From Bacteroidota bacterium (lineage in GTDB: Bacteria > Bacteroidota > Bacteroidia > Bacteroidales > JAAUTT01): a stretch of 64,000 nucleotides of DNA. Under the pieces are notes generated by a model. The model did not search any database, was not told where the DNA came from, and saw only the letters and a list, made by a program, of their open reading frames with translations. The stretch spans positions 62,001-126,000 of the forward strand of contig JAEYWD010000024.1 in the NCBI GenBank assembly GCA_023429135.1. Direction: 5' to 3'. The position numbers and the translations under genes are program-made. Shown here piece by piece: positions 1-9,584 of the stretch. Positions within the stretch are counted from its first letter, which is position 1. The number at the start of each line of letters is the position of its first letter.

Positions 1-757
1 TGTTCTTGACTATAATATTTTCGAATTCTTCAGGTTGATTCTTTTTCCCTTTATAACGAATTACGTATTCCAAAGCAGCATCAGATTCTTCTCCTAATTT
101 ACCTGGTGCTGATTCTAAACTTTGGTTGGAAATGGCTTGGGTTACATCGTCGGGCACCAAACCGTAAGTTGCCATTTTAAGTGGATTTAACCACACCCGC
201 ATGGAATAGTCTTTTATTCCAAAAACCTGAACTTGACCCACCCCAGGTATACGTTTAATACCAGGCACTATATTTATGTTTATATAGTTTTGCAAAAACA
301 GCTCATCATACTTATTGTTATCTTCGGTGAAAATATTGAAGATCATGATCATGCTGTTCTGTTGTTTGGAAGTGGTAAGCCCCGTTCTCACTACTTCCTG
401 AGGAAGAATGGGAATGGCCTGTTGTACCCTGTTTTGAACATTTACAGCAGCCATATCCGGGTTAACCCCTTGTTTAAATATGATGGTGGTTGAGAATACT
501 CCATCATTACTTGCAGTAGATTGGATGTACTGCATATTTTCAACTCCATTGATTTCTTCCTCCAAAGGAGTTACAACTGAACGAAGCACCGTTTCGCTGT
601 TACCACCAGGATAACTCCCTGAAACTACTACTGTGGTGGGCGAAATATCCGGGAAGCGGGTAATGGGAAGTCGTGTAAGACCAATTACTCCTAAAATAAC
701 CAGTATTACCGATATTACCGTAGCCTGAACAGGTCTGTCTATTATTTTATTAAGCAT
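1..757 (-). CDS. RND efflux transporter, inner-membrane subunit (N-terminal part)
   Basis: This encodes the first 252 residues of an AcrB/MexB-type proton-driven efflux pump; the rest lies beyond the left edge. The N-terminus MLNKIIDRPVQATV is followed by the first membrane helix (about residues 9-29). The typical periplasmic porter start then follows, with LTRLPITRFPDISP, the SYPGGNSETV stretch and NGVENMQY. It begins 11 bp after the adaptor gene, and AAGGAG precedes the ATG at good spacing. It would form a tripartite pump with the adaptor and an outer-membrane channel, which is presumably encoded further left. Substrate cannot be inferred. Confidence 0.93.
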   Translation of the reverse strand, partial: MLNKIIDRPVQATVISVILVILGVIGLTRLPITRFPDISPTTVVVSGSYPGGNSETVLRSVVTPLEEEINGVENMQYIQSTASNDGVFSTTIIFKQGVNPDMAAVNVQNRVQQAIPILPQEVVRTGLTTSKQQNSMIMIFNIFTEDNNKYDELFLQNYININIVPGIKRIPGVGQVQVFGIKDYSMRVWLNPLKMATYGLVPDDVTQAISNQSLESAPGKLGEESDAALEYVIRYKGKKNQPEEFENIIVKN

Positions 758-768
758 AGTTGAACTCC

Positions 769-1902
769 TTATAATTTGCTGACAGCATTACCCGGTTTTA
801 CAATTGTATTCTCGTTTAGTATATCAATACAGTTGGAAGCGAACCTATCGCCTGTCTTTAATCCGGTTTTTACTATATAATAGTTCCCGGTTTGCCCATT
901 TACCTCAATTGGTTTCATTGTAACCTTGTTACTGCCGGTAAGGATAAAGACAAAATATCTATCCTGAATATCTTTAACACTCGACATAGGAATCAAAAAA
1001 ACAGAATTGTAAGTCTTCTTCAGAACAACTCTGGCAAAACCTCCAGAACGAAGTGTTTTATCGGGGTTAGGAAAAACAGCTTTCATGCTCATGCTTCCGG
1101 TTACTTTGTCGATGTTCCCACTTGCAGAGCTAAGTTGTCCTTTTTGATTGAACCGGATATTGTTTGCCATAATGAGCTCGACGGTATAAGGCAATTTGTT
1201 GTTTTTAGAGTCATTTAAATATTCTAAATATTCAACCTCACTTAGTGAGAAATACACAAATACATTGTCAATCTCGGAGAGCGTAGAAAGAGGTGTTGCA
1301 TCGGATGGCGATATTAAGTTTCCAATTCGAAAGGGGATTCTTCCCAGGTAACCATTTACCGGAGCTTTTATGATACAAAACGACGCACTGATTTTTGCAG
1401 AACTTAAATTAGCCTTAGCCTGATTTACTTGAGCTGTAGCTGATTCATAATTCGCCTCGGCTGTTTTTAGTTGCATCTCAGATACCACCTTAGCAACAAC
1501 AGGAGGTTTTATTTTTTCAACTTCCAATTTGGCATTATTCTGGGCAGCTATAGTAGCTTCAAGAAAAGCAATACTATTTTTAACCTGTTCGTTAAAAACA
1601 TCATCTCTAATTTTGAAAAGAGATTGTCCTTTTTTTACATAGTCGCCTTCGTTTACATAGATATAATCCAAATAACCTGTAACCTGCGATTTGATTTCTA
1701 CATTAACTGAGCCTTCTATAGAACCAGGGTATTTTTTCTCAATAATTGCAGATGTTGGCTTTACCTCTAAAAAATCAACATTGATGGGTTGCTCCTGATC
1801 TTTGTTTTGAGAGCTATTCCCACATGAAGCTATTATGATTGCTATTGTTAAATAAGTGCATCGTTTGAATGATATACGTGAATGAATAACTAATGATTTC
1901 AT
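769..1902 (-). CDS. RND efflux periplasmic adaptor (membrane fusion lipoprotein)
   Basis: This is an AcrA/MexA-type adaptor linking the inner-membrane pump to an outer-membrane channel. From the start chosen here (377 aa) there is a lipoprotein signal with lipobox IASC, Cys at residue 27. A lipoyl-like domain (QVTGYLDYIYVNEGDYVKKG), a coiled hairpin rich in Ala and Gln, the second lipoyl half (APVNGYLGRIPF) and a C-terminal beta-barrel follow. An upstream in-frame ATG at 1929 would add nine residues; I prefer 1902 because it gives a normal signal peptide. It lies between the TetR gene and the pump gene, 11 bp from the latter, so co-transcription is likely. Confidence 0.92.
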   Translation of the reverse strand: MKSLVIHSRISFKRCTYLTIAIIIASCGNSSQNKDQEQPINVDFLEVKPTSAIIEKKYPGSIEGSVNVEIKSQVTGYLDYIYVNEGDYVKKGQSLFKIRDDVFNEQVKNSIAFLEATIAAQNNAKLEVEKIKPPVVAKVVSEMQLKTAEANYESATAQVNQAKANLSSAKISASFCIIKAPVNGYLGRIPFRIGNLISPSDATPLSTLSEIDNVFVYFSLSEVEYLEYLNDSKNNKLPYTVELIMANNIRFNQKGQLSSASGNIDKVTGSMSMKAVFPNPDKTLRSGGFARVVLKKTYNSVFLIPMSSVKDIQDRYFVFILTGSNKVTMKPIEVNGQTGNYYIVKTGLKTGDRFASNCIDILNENTIVKPGNAVSKL

Positions 1903-2115
1903 ATTCAATAATAGAATTTTGGAAGTCAAAACAACTGAAAAAAGGGGAGTGAAGTATTACAAATATTACTGAATGCGGATTAATCGTTTCTGAATCGTAG
2001 ATATTTGGTATCCGAAATTGAGGGATATTGAAAAATGTGACAGAGTTTAATTTCACATTTAATTTTGCCAATTCTAGTATTGGAATTGGGTTATCCTCAT
2101 TCGAACATTTATTGG

Positions 2116-2709
2116 TTACACTTTGATTAACCTATATAGTTGATTATACTGATTTTGAATCTTTGTTAAGGCATAATCAATATTTTCATCGAGAACCAGG
2201 TTTTTAATAATCCCTAAACCTATTGAGGTGAAAGTTTCAGCAAGAGCGAACGAATCTATATCATTCCTGATTTCTCCGGAATCTTTGGCATTTACTATAG
2301 TTCTTTCCCAAAGATTAATCTGATCTCGGAATGTACTTCTTATTTTATTTTCCAGAAAGGGGAAGTGTTTTTTTGCTTCGAGAATTAAACTCAGAAAGTA
2401 CGGGTCGGGAACTTTCGTCCCTATAATACTGATTAATTCCAACATCTTATCATGCAGAAATATTATGTTGCTATTTATCTGTTCTCTAAGAGTGGTAGTT
2501 CTTTTATGTGGAAAAGAGTTATATGATGTCAGTAAATACTTCTCAATTACACCCAAAAACAATTCTTCTTTACTTCTAAAATGGTGATAAAACGCACCTC
2601 TTGTCAATTTAGTAGCTTGTTCCAGTTCACTTAGAGTGACTGCCTTATATCCTTTGATGGAGAATTGAATAAAGGCCGTTTTTAAAATATATTCCATTGA
2701 ATTATTCAT
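2116..2709 (-). CDS. TetR/AcrR-family transcriptional repressor
   Basis: This 197 aa protein has the usual length and a TetR N-terminal helix-turn-helix: GYKAVTLSELEQATKLTRGA, then FYHHFRSKEELF, at about residues 18-52. The C-terminal helical ligand domain is diverse, as is normal for the family. It is the first gene of the same-strand run TetR, adaptor, pump, which is the classic layout for a drug- or bile-responsive repressor of an RND pump. A perfect 22 bp palindrome sits 20 bp upstream of its ATG (2730-2751) and is the probable operator for autoregulation. The inducer is unknown. Confidence 0.9.
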   Translation of the reverse strand: MNNSMEYILKTAFIQFSIKGYKAVTLSELEQATKLTRGAFYHHFRSKEELFLGVIEKYLLTSYNSFPHKRTTTLREQINSNIIFLHDKMLELISIIGTKVPDPYFLSLILEAKKHFPFLENKIRSTFRDQINLWERTIVNAKDSGEIRNDIDSFALAETFTSIGLGIIKNLVLDENIDYALTKIQNQYNQLYRLIKV

Positions 2710-2729
2710 ACATTTGTTTCTGTAAAATT

Positions 2730-2751
2730 GGATTAATAGTACTATTAATCC
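2730..2751. promoter_or_regulatory. Palindromic operator upstream of the tetR gene
   Basis: This is a perfect 22 bp inverted repeat with half-site GGATTAATAGT and no spacer, ending 20 bp before the tetR start codon. Length, symmetry and position fit a TetR dimer operator. One half-site core, GGATTAAT, recurs once at 1978-1985 upstream of the adaptor gene, but its mirror half is not recognisable there. Binding is inferred. Confidence 0.72.
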
Positions 2752-2763
2752 GTTAAACTATTC

Positions 2764-3744
2764 TTAAGCATTGAATAGCTTAGAAATTTGTAATGAAATA
2801 TCCTCAAGCATCTTATATCTTTTAAGATACATTGAACGTTTATGTGAACTTATCTCTTGAATATTTTTACGAACTGGGTTTAATGGTATCGCAAACCAAT
2901 CTTTATTGATATTTCCTCCTCCTATTTCGTTCCAGAATTTATCATAATCGAATGTTATATTATGTTCCCATGGGAAATTGATTGAATGTTTACGATTTGA
3001 CACATGAATTGAATTGCTTATGCCATAGATTGCACTCATACCAAGGTTTCTTAAAAATTCCTGTGCAGAATATATAATAAGTGAATTAGGGCGCAATCCA
3101 AATATGGATTTTTGCATTAGTTTAAAAGCGTCAGGAAAGTTTTTGTTTTTATGCCCCTGAATACAACCCATTAAGCAGATCCATTCCCCTCTGGTTATTT
3201 CTTCAAATGAAAATACTACTGAAGTTATTCTTCCTCCAAGCTGTTCGCATACAAGAGACAAAGCCAGTTCTCCTTCTTTCCGAAATGCGTATTCATATCC
3301 TAATTTTATAAATCCATCATAGTTATTTTCAAGTTTCAATTTTGCAATGACAATACCATTACTTTGAGTTAGGAACTGTTCAAATACAGTTTTCTTGTTC
3401 TCGATAAATTTATAAGTATCTATAATTATATTTACTCTTCTTTTTTTATTCCATTTAATGGATATATATGGCCTAAAGGGTTTGAAATAAAGTCGGGGAC
3501 GGTGTTGAGATACTTGGCTAAAATCAGGTGCATTAAAAAAGGCAAACCAATTAGAAGCAAACCTTGGGTTTAAGAGGGTATGATAAATAACCTTTAGTTG
3601 TTGCTTTCTCCTATATTTGGGAGTACAATCAGAATAACCTTCTGTTGCGAGATTCCAACCTGTAATAAGAGTTGAAATAAATGGAATTTTATGGAGAGAT
3701 TTCATAAAAATAAACGGTTGTGATTCTAAAATACCCCACATCAT
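2764..3744 (-). CDS. VirK/YbjX (DUF535) family protein
   Basis: This 326 aa protein matches the DUF535 family (VirK of Shigella, YbjX/SomA of enterobacteria). Recognisable pieces are RKQQLKVIYHTLLNPR, the central EGELALSLVCEQLGGRI, the MGCIQGHK turn, and FKLMQKSIFGLRPNSL followed by a Tyr/His-rich strand. Family members are linked to cell-envelope stress, antimicrobial peptide resistance and surface-protein localisation, but no biochemical activity is established. The start may be the second Met cluster at 3705 (MKSLHKIPF). It follows the tetR-efflux block in an AT-rich region and stands alone. Confidence 0.8.
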   Translation of the reverse strand: MMWGILESQPFIFMKSLHKIPFISTLITGWNLATEGYSDCTPKYRRKQQLKVIYHTLLNPRFASNWFAFFNAPDFSQVSQHRPRLYFKPFRPYISIKWNKKRRVNIIIDTYKFIENKKTVFEQFLTQSNGIVIAKLKLENNYDGFIKLGYEYAFRKEGELALSLVCEQLGGRITSVVFSFEEITRGEWICLMGCIQGHKNKNFPDAFKLMQKSIFGLRPNSLIIYSAQEFLRNLGMSAIYGISNSIHVSNRKHSINFPWEHNITFDYDKFWNEIGGGNINKDWFAIPLNPVRKNIQEISSHKRSMYLKRYKMLEDISLQISKLFNA

Positions 3745-3897
3745 TTAGTGTGAAATATTTCTATATCCAGTAAAGCAAGTGAATTGTTTAAGTGAGAAAC
3801 ACCAATTAGTAACCGAGTCGTAAATTTTTATTACTGAACCTTAATAATAGAAGACTGAGTTGGTAACCTCAAGTAAGCCCTCCTTTATTCCTTCCTA

Positions 3898-6348
3898 TTA
3901 TTTTTTACCGGGTAATCTTCTCTTTAATTCCTCTTGTTTAGACTGTTCATCTACTTTAGGATACATACTTTCTTTTTCTGATTGATAGCTTCCAAATCTC
4001 CAACTGAATGATACTGTAAACGAGCGGTTATAATACCAGTCAGATGATTTACTGAAAAAGGTCTGAGACTTTAAATAATTTCGCTGTACTTGAGTGTTCT
4101 GAAAAGGATTGTTTACATTCACAGTGAAACTGGCTTTACTCTTAAAAAGTTCTTTACGGATTGAAAACCGATATGTATAAAAAGACGAACTTTCTCCTTG
4201 TAGTGATACGTCCCCGTTATTATAATCAGCAGAGACCTGAATGGTTAAATCTGCTGGAAATGTATAAGAACTGTTGAGGCCGATGGAGTAAAAATTTGCA
4301 TCGTTTTTAACGTTTAAAGCTTTGCTTTCAAACCATACATGGTAGAATTCAACATCGCTGTTTATAAGCCAATTTTCGTTAATGGGCATATAGAGATTTA
4401 CATTTGCACCCAGTCGTTGAATTGTGGCAATGTTTCGTGGTGTTGTCCGTGAGACTCCCAAGCTATCTACTTCGGATAGAGATTCTATTCCATTGGTGTT
4501 TGAATTAAAAAATATACTGTTATTAAAATTAAAGCCAGAAGTAGCACTATACATGTATCCAGCTTCAAGCATCCGGGTAATTTCGGGACGCAGGTGAGGA
4601 TTCCCATATGTAATATTTCTTGGATCGCTTGCATTGACATACGGGTTTAAATCCCATAGCCAAGGGCGGCGGATGCGCTCAGTATAGTTAAGCTTAATAT
4701 TGTGCTTTTCTCCTATCTTTTTTGTAATCAAAAAACAAGGAACCCAATTACTAAAAGAGGCTTTAAAGGAAGGCTCATTTCTTTTAAAGTCTCCGCCTAA
4801 CCTTGTCGACTCATAGCGCAACCCCGGACGGAATGTCCATTCGTTTTGAAATTCAATCTTAAAGCTGAAATAAGCGGCGTAAATATTCTGGTAATAATCC
4901 ATATCATCGGAACGAGTGAGATCTTCACTAAGATTATTGTTGAATACAGAATATTTGCTGGTAGAAGTGTTTCTACCATAACGTATTCCGGTTTCCAAAA
5001 TGTTTTTCCCCAATTTATCAAAAGGGTGTGCATAATCAGCCTGAAAGCCTAAATCATTACTGTTACTGATATTAAAACTCTTTTCACTATAAAACTCTTT
5101 CCCAGAAATATATACCTGGTTTGTTGTGTAATCGGATTTGCCTGCATTATTATTAAATTGGCTTACGAGTTGTAACTCCTGTCCTTTGCGTTTAAACTTT
5201 TTCTGATAATTAATTGAAAAATCATCAAAAGTAAATTTATCCTTTTGCTCAACTGTTTGGTTATATTCCAATTTATTCTGTCTACTTTCGTATAGGTGAT
5301 AATTAATGCTATTTAACGGCATATTATCCTTCCAAAAAGAACCAGTTGCACCAATCTTTTGAGTAGAGTCAATCTGATAATCGAATGAAAAATCAATATT
5401 AGACCCGATGTAACGTTGCTTACTATATGTATTTTGTAAGAGGTTACCCGCTTCCAACCCATTATTAAGAGATGTTCGTCTTAGTTCTGATTTATTGTTT
5501 TCTTTTTCCCTGCTTGAACTGAGGCTTAGGTTATAAGCAAATTTCTCTGTAGCAATGTTCATCTCTGCACTTACTGATTGTTCCAGGTTACCAGCACTCA
5601 AATCAAGACTACCATTGACTCCGGTACTTTTCTTTTTTGTAATGATGTTAATTATACCAGCAGCCCCTTCAGCTTCGTATTTTGCAGAAGGTGTTGTTAT
5701 TACTTCAATAGACTCAATGGTACCGGCAGGGATTGTCTTTAGTGCTTCTTTAAGGTTTTTGGCCATTATGTTGGATGGGAGTCCGTTGAGAAGTACTTTG
5801 ATATTAGAATTCCCTCTTAATTTGATTCCCCCGGTGGCATCCACAGTCACCATAGGAGCATTTCGTAATACATCTACAGCAGAACCCGCTTTGTTGCCTA
5901 TATCAGCTTTAGCATTATAGATCAGTTTTTCTCCTGTATTCTTTATAATTGTTTTTCTGCCCTTTACAACAACCTCACTCAAGACACTCCCATCTCCTTG
6001 CAGAGAGATATAACCCAGGTCTATTAGTTGTGATTTGTTAATTGAAATCAATTTTGAATAGTACTTTTTGTAACCAACAAATGAAACAAACAAAATATAA
6101 CGACCATTTTCGTTCAATGTGACTTCAAAAGCTCCATCAATTGAGGTAATAGAAGATTTAACAACCTTATTGTTTTCACCTAAAAGCACTATAGTAGCAA
6201 ACTCAAGTGGAATATTAGTTGAGGAATCTACTACAATTCCCTTTATTACAGCCTTTTCTGTGGTTGAATTTTGAGAGTATGACTTGCTTATTATGGCCTG
6301 AAATAGAATGAAAGTCAGTAATAAGTTGAAATGTTTAACTTTTATCAT
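3898..6348 (-). CDS. Outer-membrane beta-barrel protein, TonB-receptor-like
   Basis: This 816 aa protein has a signal peptide (residues 1-25, ending SYSQ). A carboxypeptidase-regulatory-like beta-sandwich follows at about 33-115 (IKGIVVDSSTNIPLEFATIVLL), then a plug domain at about 125-235 with LRNAPMVTVD and LNGLPSNI. The long C-terminal barrel fits the OMP_b-brl_3 type found across Bacteroidota. Such proteins resemble TonB-dependent receptors, but many have no assigned substrate and no SusD partner, and none is encoded here. It precedes two further envelope genes on the same strand. The C-terminal tail is charged and not a sorting signal. Confidence 0.88.
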   Translation of the reverse strand: MIKVKHFNLLLTFILFQAIISKSYSQNSTTEKAVIKGIVVDSSTNIPLEFATIVLLGENNKVVKSSITSIDGAFEVTLNENGRYILFVSFVGYKKYYSKLISINKSQLIDLGYISLQGDGSVLSEVVVKGRKTIIKNTGEKLIYNAKADIGNKAGSAVDVLRNAPMVTVDATGGIKLRGNSNIKVLLNGLPSNIMAKNLKEALKTIPAGTIESIEVITTPSAKYEAEGAAGIINIITKKKSTGVNGSLDLSAGNLEQSVSAEMNIATEKFAYNLSLSSSREKENNKSELRRTSLNNGLEAGNLLQNTYSKQRYIGSNIDFSFDYQIDSTQKIGATGSFWKDNMPLNSINYHLYESRQNKLEYNQTVEQKDKFTFDDFSINYQKKFKRKGQELQLVSQFNNNAGKSDYTTNQVYISGKEFYSEKSFNISNSNDLGFQADYAHPFDKLGKNILETGIRYGRNTSTSKYSVFNNNLSEDLTRSDDMDYYQNIYAAYFSFKIEFQNEWTFRPGLRYESTRLGGDFKRNEPSFKASFSNWVPCFLITKKIGEKHNIKLNYTERIRRPWLWDLNPYVNASDPRNITYGNPHLRPEITRMLEAGYMYSATSGFNFNNSIFFNSNTNGIESLSEVDSLGVSRTTPRNIATIQRLGANVNLYMPINENWLINSDVEFYHVWFESKALNVKNDANFYSIGLNSSYTFPADLTIQVSADYNNGDVSLQGESSSFYTYRFSIRKELFKSKASFTVNVNNPFQNTQVQRNYLKSQTFFSKSSDWYYNRSFTVSFSWRFGSYQSEKESMYPKVDEQSKQEELKRRLPGKK

Positions 6349-6402
6349 TATTGTATATATTATTTGTAAATACCTTATTGTGAGCTTAATGGTAATTATT
6401 TT

Positions 6403-6822
6403 TTAATGTCGCGTCCATATCCGCGAAGTATAGAATGGACCTAAGAAACACGTTATTTTCAAAGTATTAAGTTCCGGTAATTCGAGTTTACATTGGTAGG
6501 TTTTACCAGTAGTAGGGTTATATAAGGAACCTTCTACCCATTCATTCTCTTTATAAGTGAGGTTTCTTACTACTATTGAACCTATTAAAGGACGTGTTCG
6601 AAGTTTAGTTTCAGGATTGTTAGAATCTACAGGATAGTTGTTGTTTTCTGTATTTTTTATCCAGATTATTTTTCCGTAGAACTTGCCTGAAAGCTCATAG
6701 ATTTCAACAATAGCATCTCTTTTGGGAGATAGCCATTTCCCTACAATTTGATTTTGCCCTGACAAGGTTAGAGGCGCAAATTGAAGTATGAAAATTAATT
6801 GAAGTATTGTTAAACCTTTCAT
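6403..6822 (-). CDS. DUF2147-family secreted protein
   Basis: From the ATG at 6822 this is a 139 aa protein with a signal peptide (MKGLTILQLIFILQFAPLTL, cleaved after SGQ). A DUF2147 lipocalin-like barrel follows, with the family landmarks IVGKWLSPKRDAIVEIY and GKFYGKIIWI and a closing RIWTR. Family function is unknown. An upstream ATG at 6849 would add nine residues, but these would overlap the conserved leader described separately, so the shorter start is preferred. Its signal peptide and upstream DNA closely match those of the next gene upstream, the DUF5686 protein. Confidence 0.82.
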   Translation of the reverse strand: MKGLTILQLIFILQFAPLTLSGQNQIVGKWLSPKRDAIVEIYELSGKFYGKIIWIKNTENNNYPVDSNNPETKLRTRPLIGSIVVRNLTYKENEWVEGSLYNPTTGKTYQCKLELPELNTLKITCFLGPFYTSRIWTRH

Positions 6823-6944
6823 CCTGTTGTTGTTTGTAACAGGGGACAAAATAAGTTCATAACAGTGCAGGGATTCTTTTAAAAGAAACTGAATTGTAGA
6901 AAAATCTCACTCAATTGTATTTTGTAATAGCTGAGATGTTTATA
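6790..6944. repeat. Leader/signal-peptide duplication, copy 1
   Basis: About 155 bp covering the start of the DUF2147 signal sequence and its upstream region is clearly homologous to 9427-9580 upstream of the DUF5686 gene. Shared stretches include GGACAAAATAAG, AAAAGAAACTGAA and the GCTGNGATGTT end, in the same order and spacing. Both copies contain CTTATTTTGTCC on the transcribed strand, a possible variant -7 box. Confidence 0.8.
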
Positions 6945-7012
6945 ATCTTAACCCCTTCGCATTTCTTTAATAAAGTTGCCGAACTCAATTAATTGTGCTA
7001 ATGTTGATTTTA

Positions 7013-9457
7013 CTAAAGCGTAATTTGCAGGCGAGCTTTTAAACCGAAAACTTCGATGTTAGGATTCTTTTTTTGGCTTAAACGCCACATAGCATCTATC
7101 CGGATTACTTTAAATATATTTTCGATTCCTAAACCTACTTCAATATAGGGTTTATTTAGGCTAAACATTCCATTAGGCAATTTTATTTCACTTATATTTC
7201 TACTATCGAACTCTCCTATAACTCCTTTTGCAGTAATGACTTCCCGAAGATTTAACTTTCGAATTAGTGGAATGTGGTTTAAAATAGCTCCTTGAAGGTG
7301 TTGTTCGGTTGTAACTGATACAAATCTATTTGCAATAAACTCGTAATCATTCATCATATTAAACGCCTTCTTATCAAATCCGTAAGTTTCATTACCTTTG
7401 AAAGTATCGAGGAAAGGCCAAGGTGCAGTGCCAAATGTGTTAGATGCCTCTATTGAATATTTATTATAGCCCAATGGTGTTAAATCAACTACCTGCTGCA
7501 TTGCAACGACAAATTTCCAATACGAATAATTTGCTTTCAGTAGATGGGGAATTGAGCGGGTTATTTTAATGTCGAATGCTGGATGGTTATTACGGATTCT
7601 TTTTCTGCGGAACTTCGATTGAATAAACGTTTGACCCTTTTCCAAATGAATTTTAAAAACAAGTTCGGTGGTAGATAAATAAGGAACAGTTAAACCATTG
7701 ACGGTTTCGATTGGAATATAAGGGCCGGGGAATACTCGCATATAATTTAGTCCTAGCGAGGTGTTGATTTCGGGAGAAAGGTCGAACTCGAAAGCTGAAC
7801 TGAAATTGTTAAGCATTTGGAGCTTTGTAAACGCATTACGTCTTATGAAGGATGAAAGGATATTTTCATATAACATTTCGTTTGGGGCAATATTTATTTG
7901 GCTTACATCGTGCCGATAAGTGGTATTAAGCCGTATCCTTGGGTTACGGCTAATCATCCAAATAAGGTTGCCGCAATATTTTAATTCTTTATCTTTTGTC
8001 CCATAGGCCATATATGTTGTAAACTTGTATTTATCGCTGAACTTTTCAGTTGTAGTACCCCCAATACGAAACCGATGACCTTCGACTTTATTATAACTGT
8101 ACAACGAGAAGTAAGGACCAACCTTAAATTTTCCAAAATTATAGTGAGCATCAAAAATGGTAGTCATAATACTATATGACATTTTAAAAGCAGGTACTTT
8201 TTTGATAGAGTCTACCATTTTGTAAACGTTTTTTTCTTTTTCAGACAGGATTAAAGGACGATTTCGTTCCCAAAATTCCGGATTTGAAGCTGAATCAGTA
8301 GCTTGTTCTATATTATTTTTATCTTTTATTTGTATAGACTGATTTACTATATAGTCGGAATATATTGTAGTTTTTTCACCTTGTAGTCCTTTAAAGCTCT
8401 TGGATTCAAATAGGTTAAAATCGGTTTGTAAATGTTCTTTTGTCAATACCCAGGCATTATTAATTGGCATGAAATTATATTCAGCAAAGAAATCGGATAA
8501 ATAATTAACATTTGCCTCAGGATTTAGTCGCATATTAAGCTCAGTAACAGCAAATGCTGAGTCTGCAACCCAGAATTCGCCGGTAAAAGTACGCTCTTGT
8601 TTTCTTCGTGGTTTAAAAGAGATATGAAAACATTTGTGCCCCATGCGATCAGCACTATCGAGCAAGTAATATTTGTAAAAAAAAATTCCATTATCAGAGA
8701 TTGGACTGATAAAACCTGTCTCTTTGTAAAATGTCATGGAATTTTCATATATATCAAAGTTTTGGTTTAAACCACTTATAAAATCAAGAACGCTTTCATT
8801 TTTTATACCTGAAATTTGAGAACCTAGAACCGTATCTTTCTCAAAAAAAGGGTCTTTCTGATAAACATAATTTGAGGCTGTTTCCATAAACAGTACGGGT
8901 AAATAAGATTTTCCTGTAATGGAGCTTGTATCAATATTTTCGAAAACAAATTGATAAGGTTTAAATATTTTTTTGTTTTTAAACGTCTCGTCAATGTTCG
9001 TAAGTGAAATTTTGATTTTGCTATACTGATGGCATTGTATATTATGAGCTTTACGATTATTTCTTTTCTTATTTGCCCAAATCGCTCGTAAGATTCGGTA
9101 AGCAGGGTTTTCTCCTGGATGGACAACAACCTCTGTAAGTTGAGTATTATTATTTATTAGTTTAAAATTAATAATCTGTTTATTATCAGATCCTATTTTT
9201 TCACTTAAACTGTTATATCCTATTATTCTTGCAGTTAATGAATCATGTTTTTCATTCAGAATAATTGAATAGTAACCAGAATCGTTTGTATACGTAGCTA
9301 CTTTGCTTTCTTTTATATAAACAGTTGCAAATGATATTGGCTCTTTTGTCATTTCATCTGTAACACAACCATTAATATGGATTTTCTTTTGACCAGTTAG
9401 GGTTAAGGGCAAACAAAGAAATATAAAAACTAATTGAAATAGTGGTAAACTTTTCAT
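7013..9457 (-). CDS. DUF5686 / carboxypeptidase-regulatory-like outer-membrane protein
   Basis: From the ATG at 9457 this is about 814 aa. It has a signal peptide (MKSLPLFQLVFIFLCLPL, ending LTGQ), a carboxypeptidase-regulatory-like domain at about 25-110 (INGCVTDEMTKEPISFATVY) and a long DUF5686 region. The TGEFWVADSAFAVTELNMRLN stretch resembles lipoprotein-binding folds, and the C-terminal third predicts an outer-membrane barrel. DUF5686 proteins are widespread in Bacteroidota and functionally uncharacterised. It sits 127 bp downstream of a LytTR response regulator on the same strand, so regulation by that system is plausible. A start at 9484 would add nine residues. Confidence 0.85.
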   Translation of the reverse strand: MKSLPLFQLVFIFLCLPLTLTGQKKIHINGCVTDEMTKEPISFATVYIKESKVATYTNDSGYYSIILNEKHDSLTARIIGYNSLSEKIGSDNKQIINFKLINNNTQLTEVVVHPGENPAYRILRAIWANKKRNNRKAHNIQCHQYSKIKISLTNIDETFKNKKIFKPYQFVFENIDTSSITGKSYLPVLFMETASNYVYQKDPFFEKDTVLGSQISGIKNESVLDFISGLNQNFDIYENSMTFYKETGFISPISDNGIFFYKYYLLDSADRMGHKCFHISFKPRRKQERTFTGEFWVADSAFAVTELNMRLNPEANVNYLSDFFAEYNFMPINNAWVLTKEHLQTDFNLFESKSFKGLQGEKTTIYSDYIVNQSIQIKDKNNIEQATDSASNPEFWERNRPLILSEKEKNVYKMVDSIKKVPAFKMSYSIMTTIFDAHYNFGKFKVGPYFSLYSYNKVEGHRFRIGGTTTEKFSDKYKFTTYMAYGTKDKELKYCGNLIWMISRNPRIRLNTTYRHDVSQINIAPNEMLYENILSSFIRRNAFTKLQMLNNFSSAFEFDLSPEINTSLGLNYMRVFPGPYIPIETVNGLTVPYLSTTELVFKIHLEKGQTFIQSKFRRKRIRNNHPAFDIKITRSIPHLLKANYSYWKFVVAMQQVVDLTPLGYNKYSIEASNTFGTAPWPFLDTFKGNETYGFDKKAFNMMNDYEFIANRFVSVTTEQHLQGAILNHIPLIRKLNLREVITAKGVIGEFDSRNISEIKLPNGMFSLNKPYIEVGLGIENIFKVIRIDAMWRLSQKKNPNIEVFGLKARLQITL

Positions 9458-9580
9458 CCTCTGTGTATTTATATAGGAGGACAAAATAAGCTCACAACAA
9501 TGCAGGCATACCCCTAAAAGAAACTGAACTGTATAAAAAACTTACCCAACTGTGATTTATTAAAGCTGGGATGTTAATAC
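9427..9580. repeat. Leader/signal-peptide duplication, copy 2
   Basis: This is the second copy of the approximately 155 bp leader shared with 6790-6944. It covers the beginning of the DUF5686 signal sequence and almost the whole spacer up to the stop codon of the upstream response-regulator gene. Differences from copy 1 are mainly substitutions, and the alignment runs nearly without gaps. Confidence 0.8.
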
Positions 9581-9584
9581 AATA

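Noticed and set aside
1814..2071. 85-codon minus-strand frame between the tetR and adaptor genes
   Set aside because: It overlaps the adaptor's signal-peptide region in another frame, has low-complexity AT-rich composition and no recognisable domain.
3490..3500. Possible second att site (GTCGGGG match to the tRNA 3' end)
   Set aside because: Only seven bases match and they lie inside the VirK-family gene; chance similarity is sufficient.
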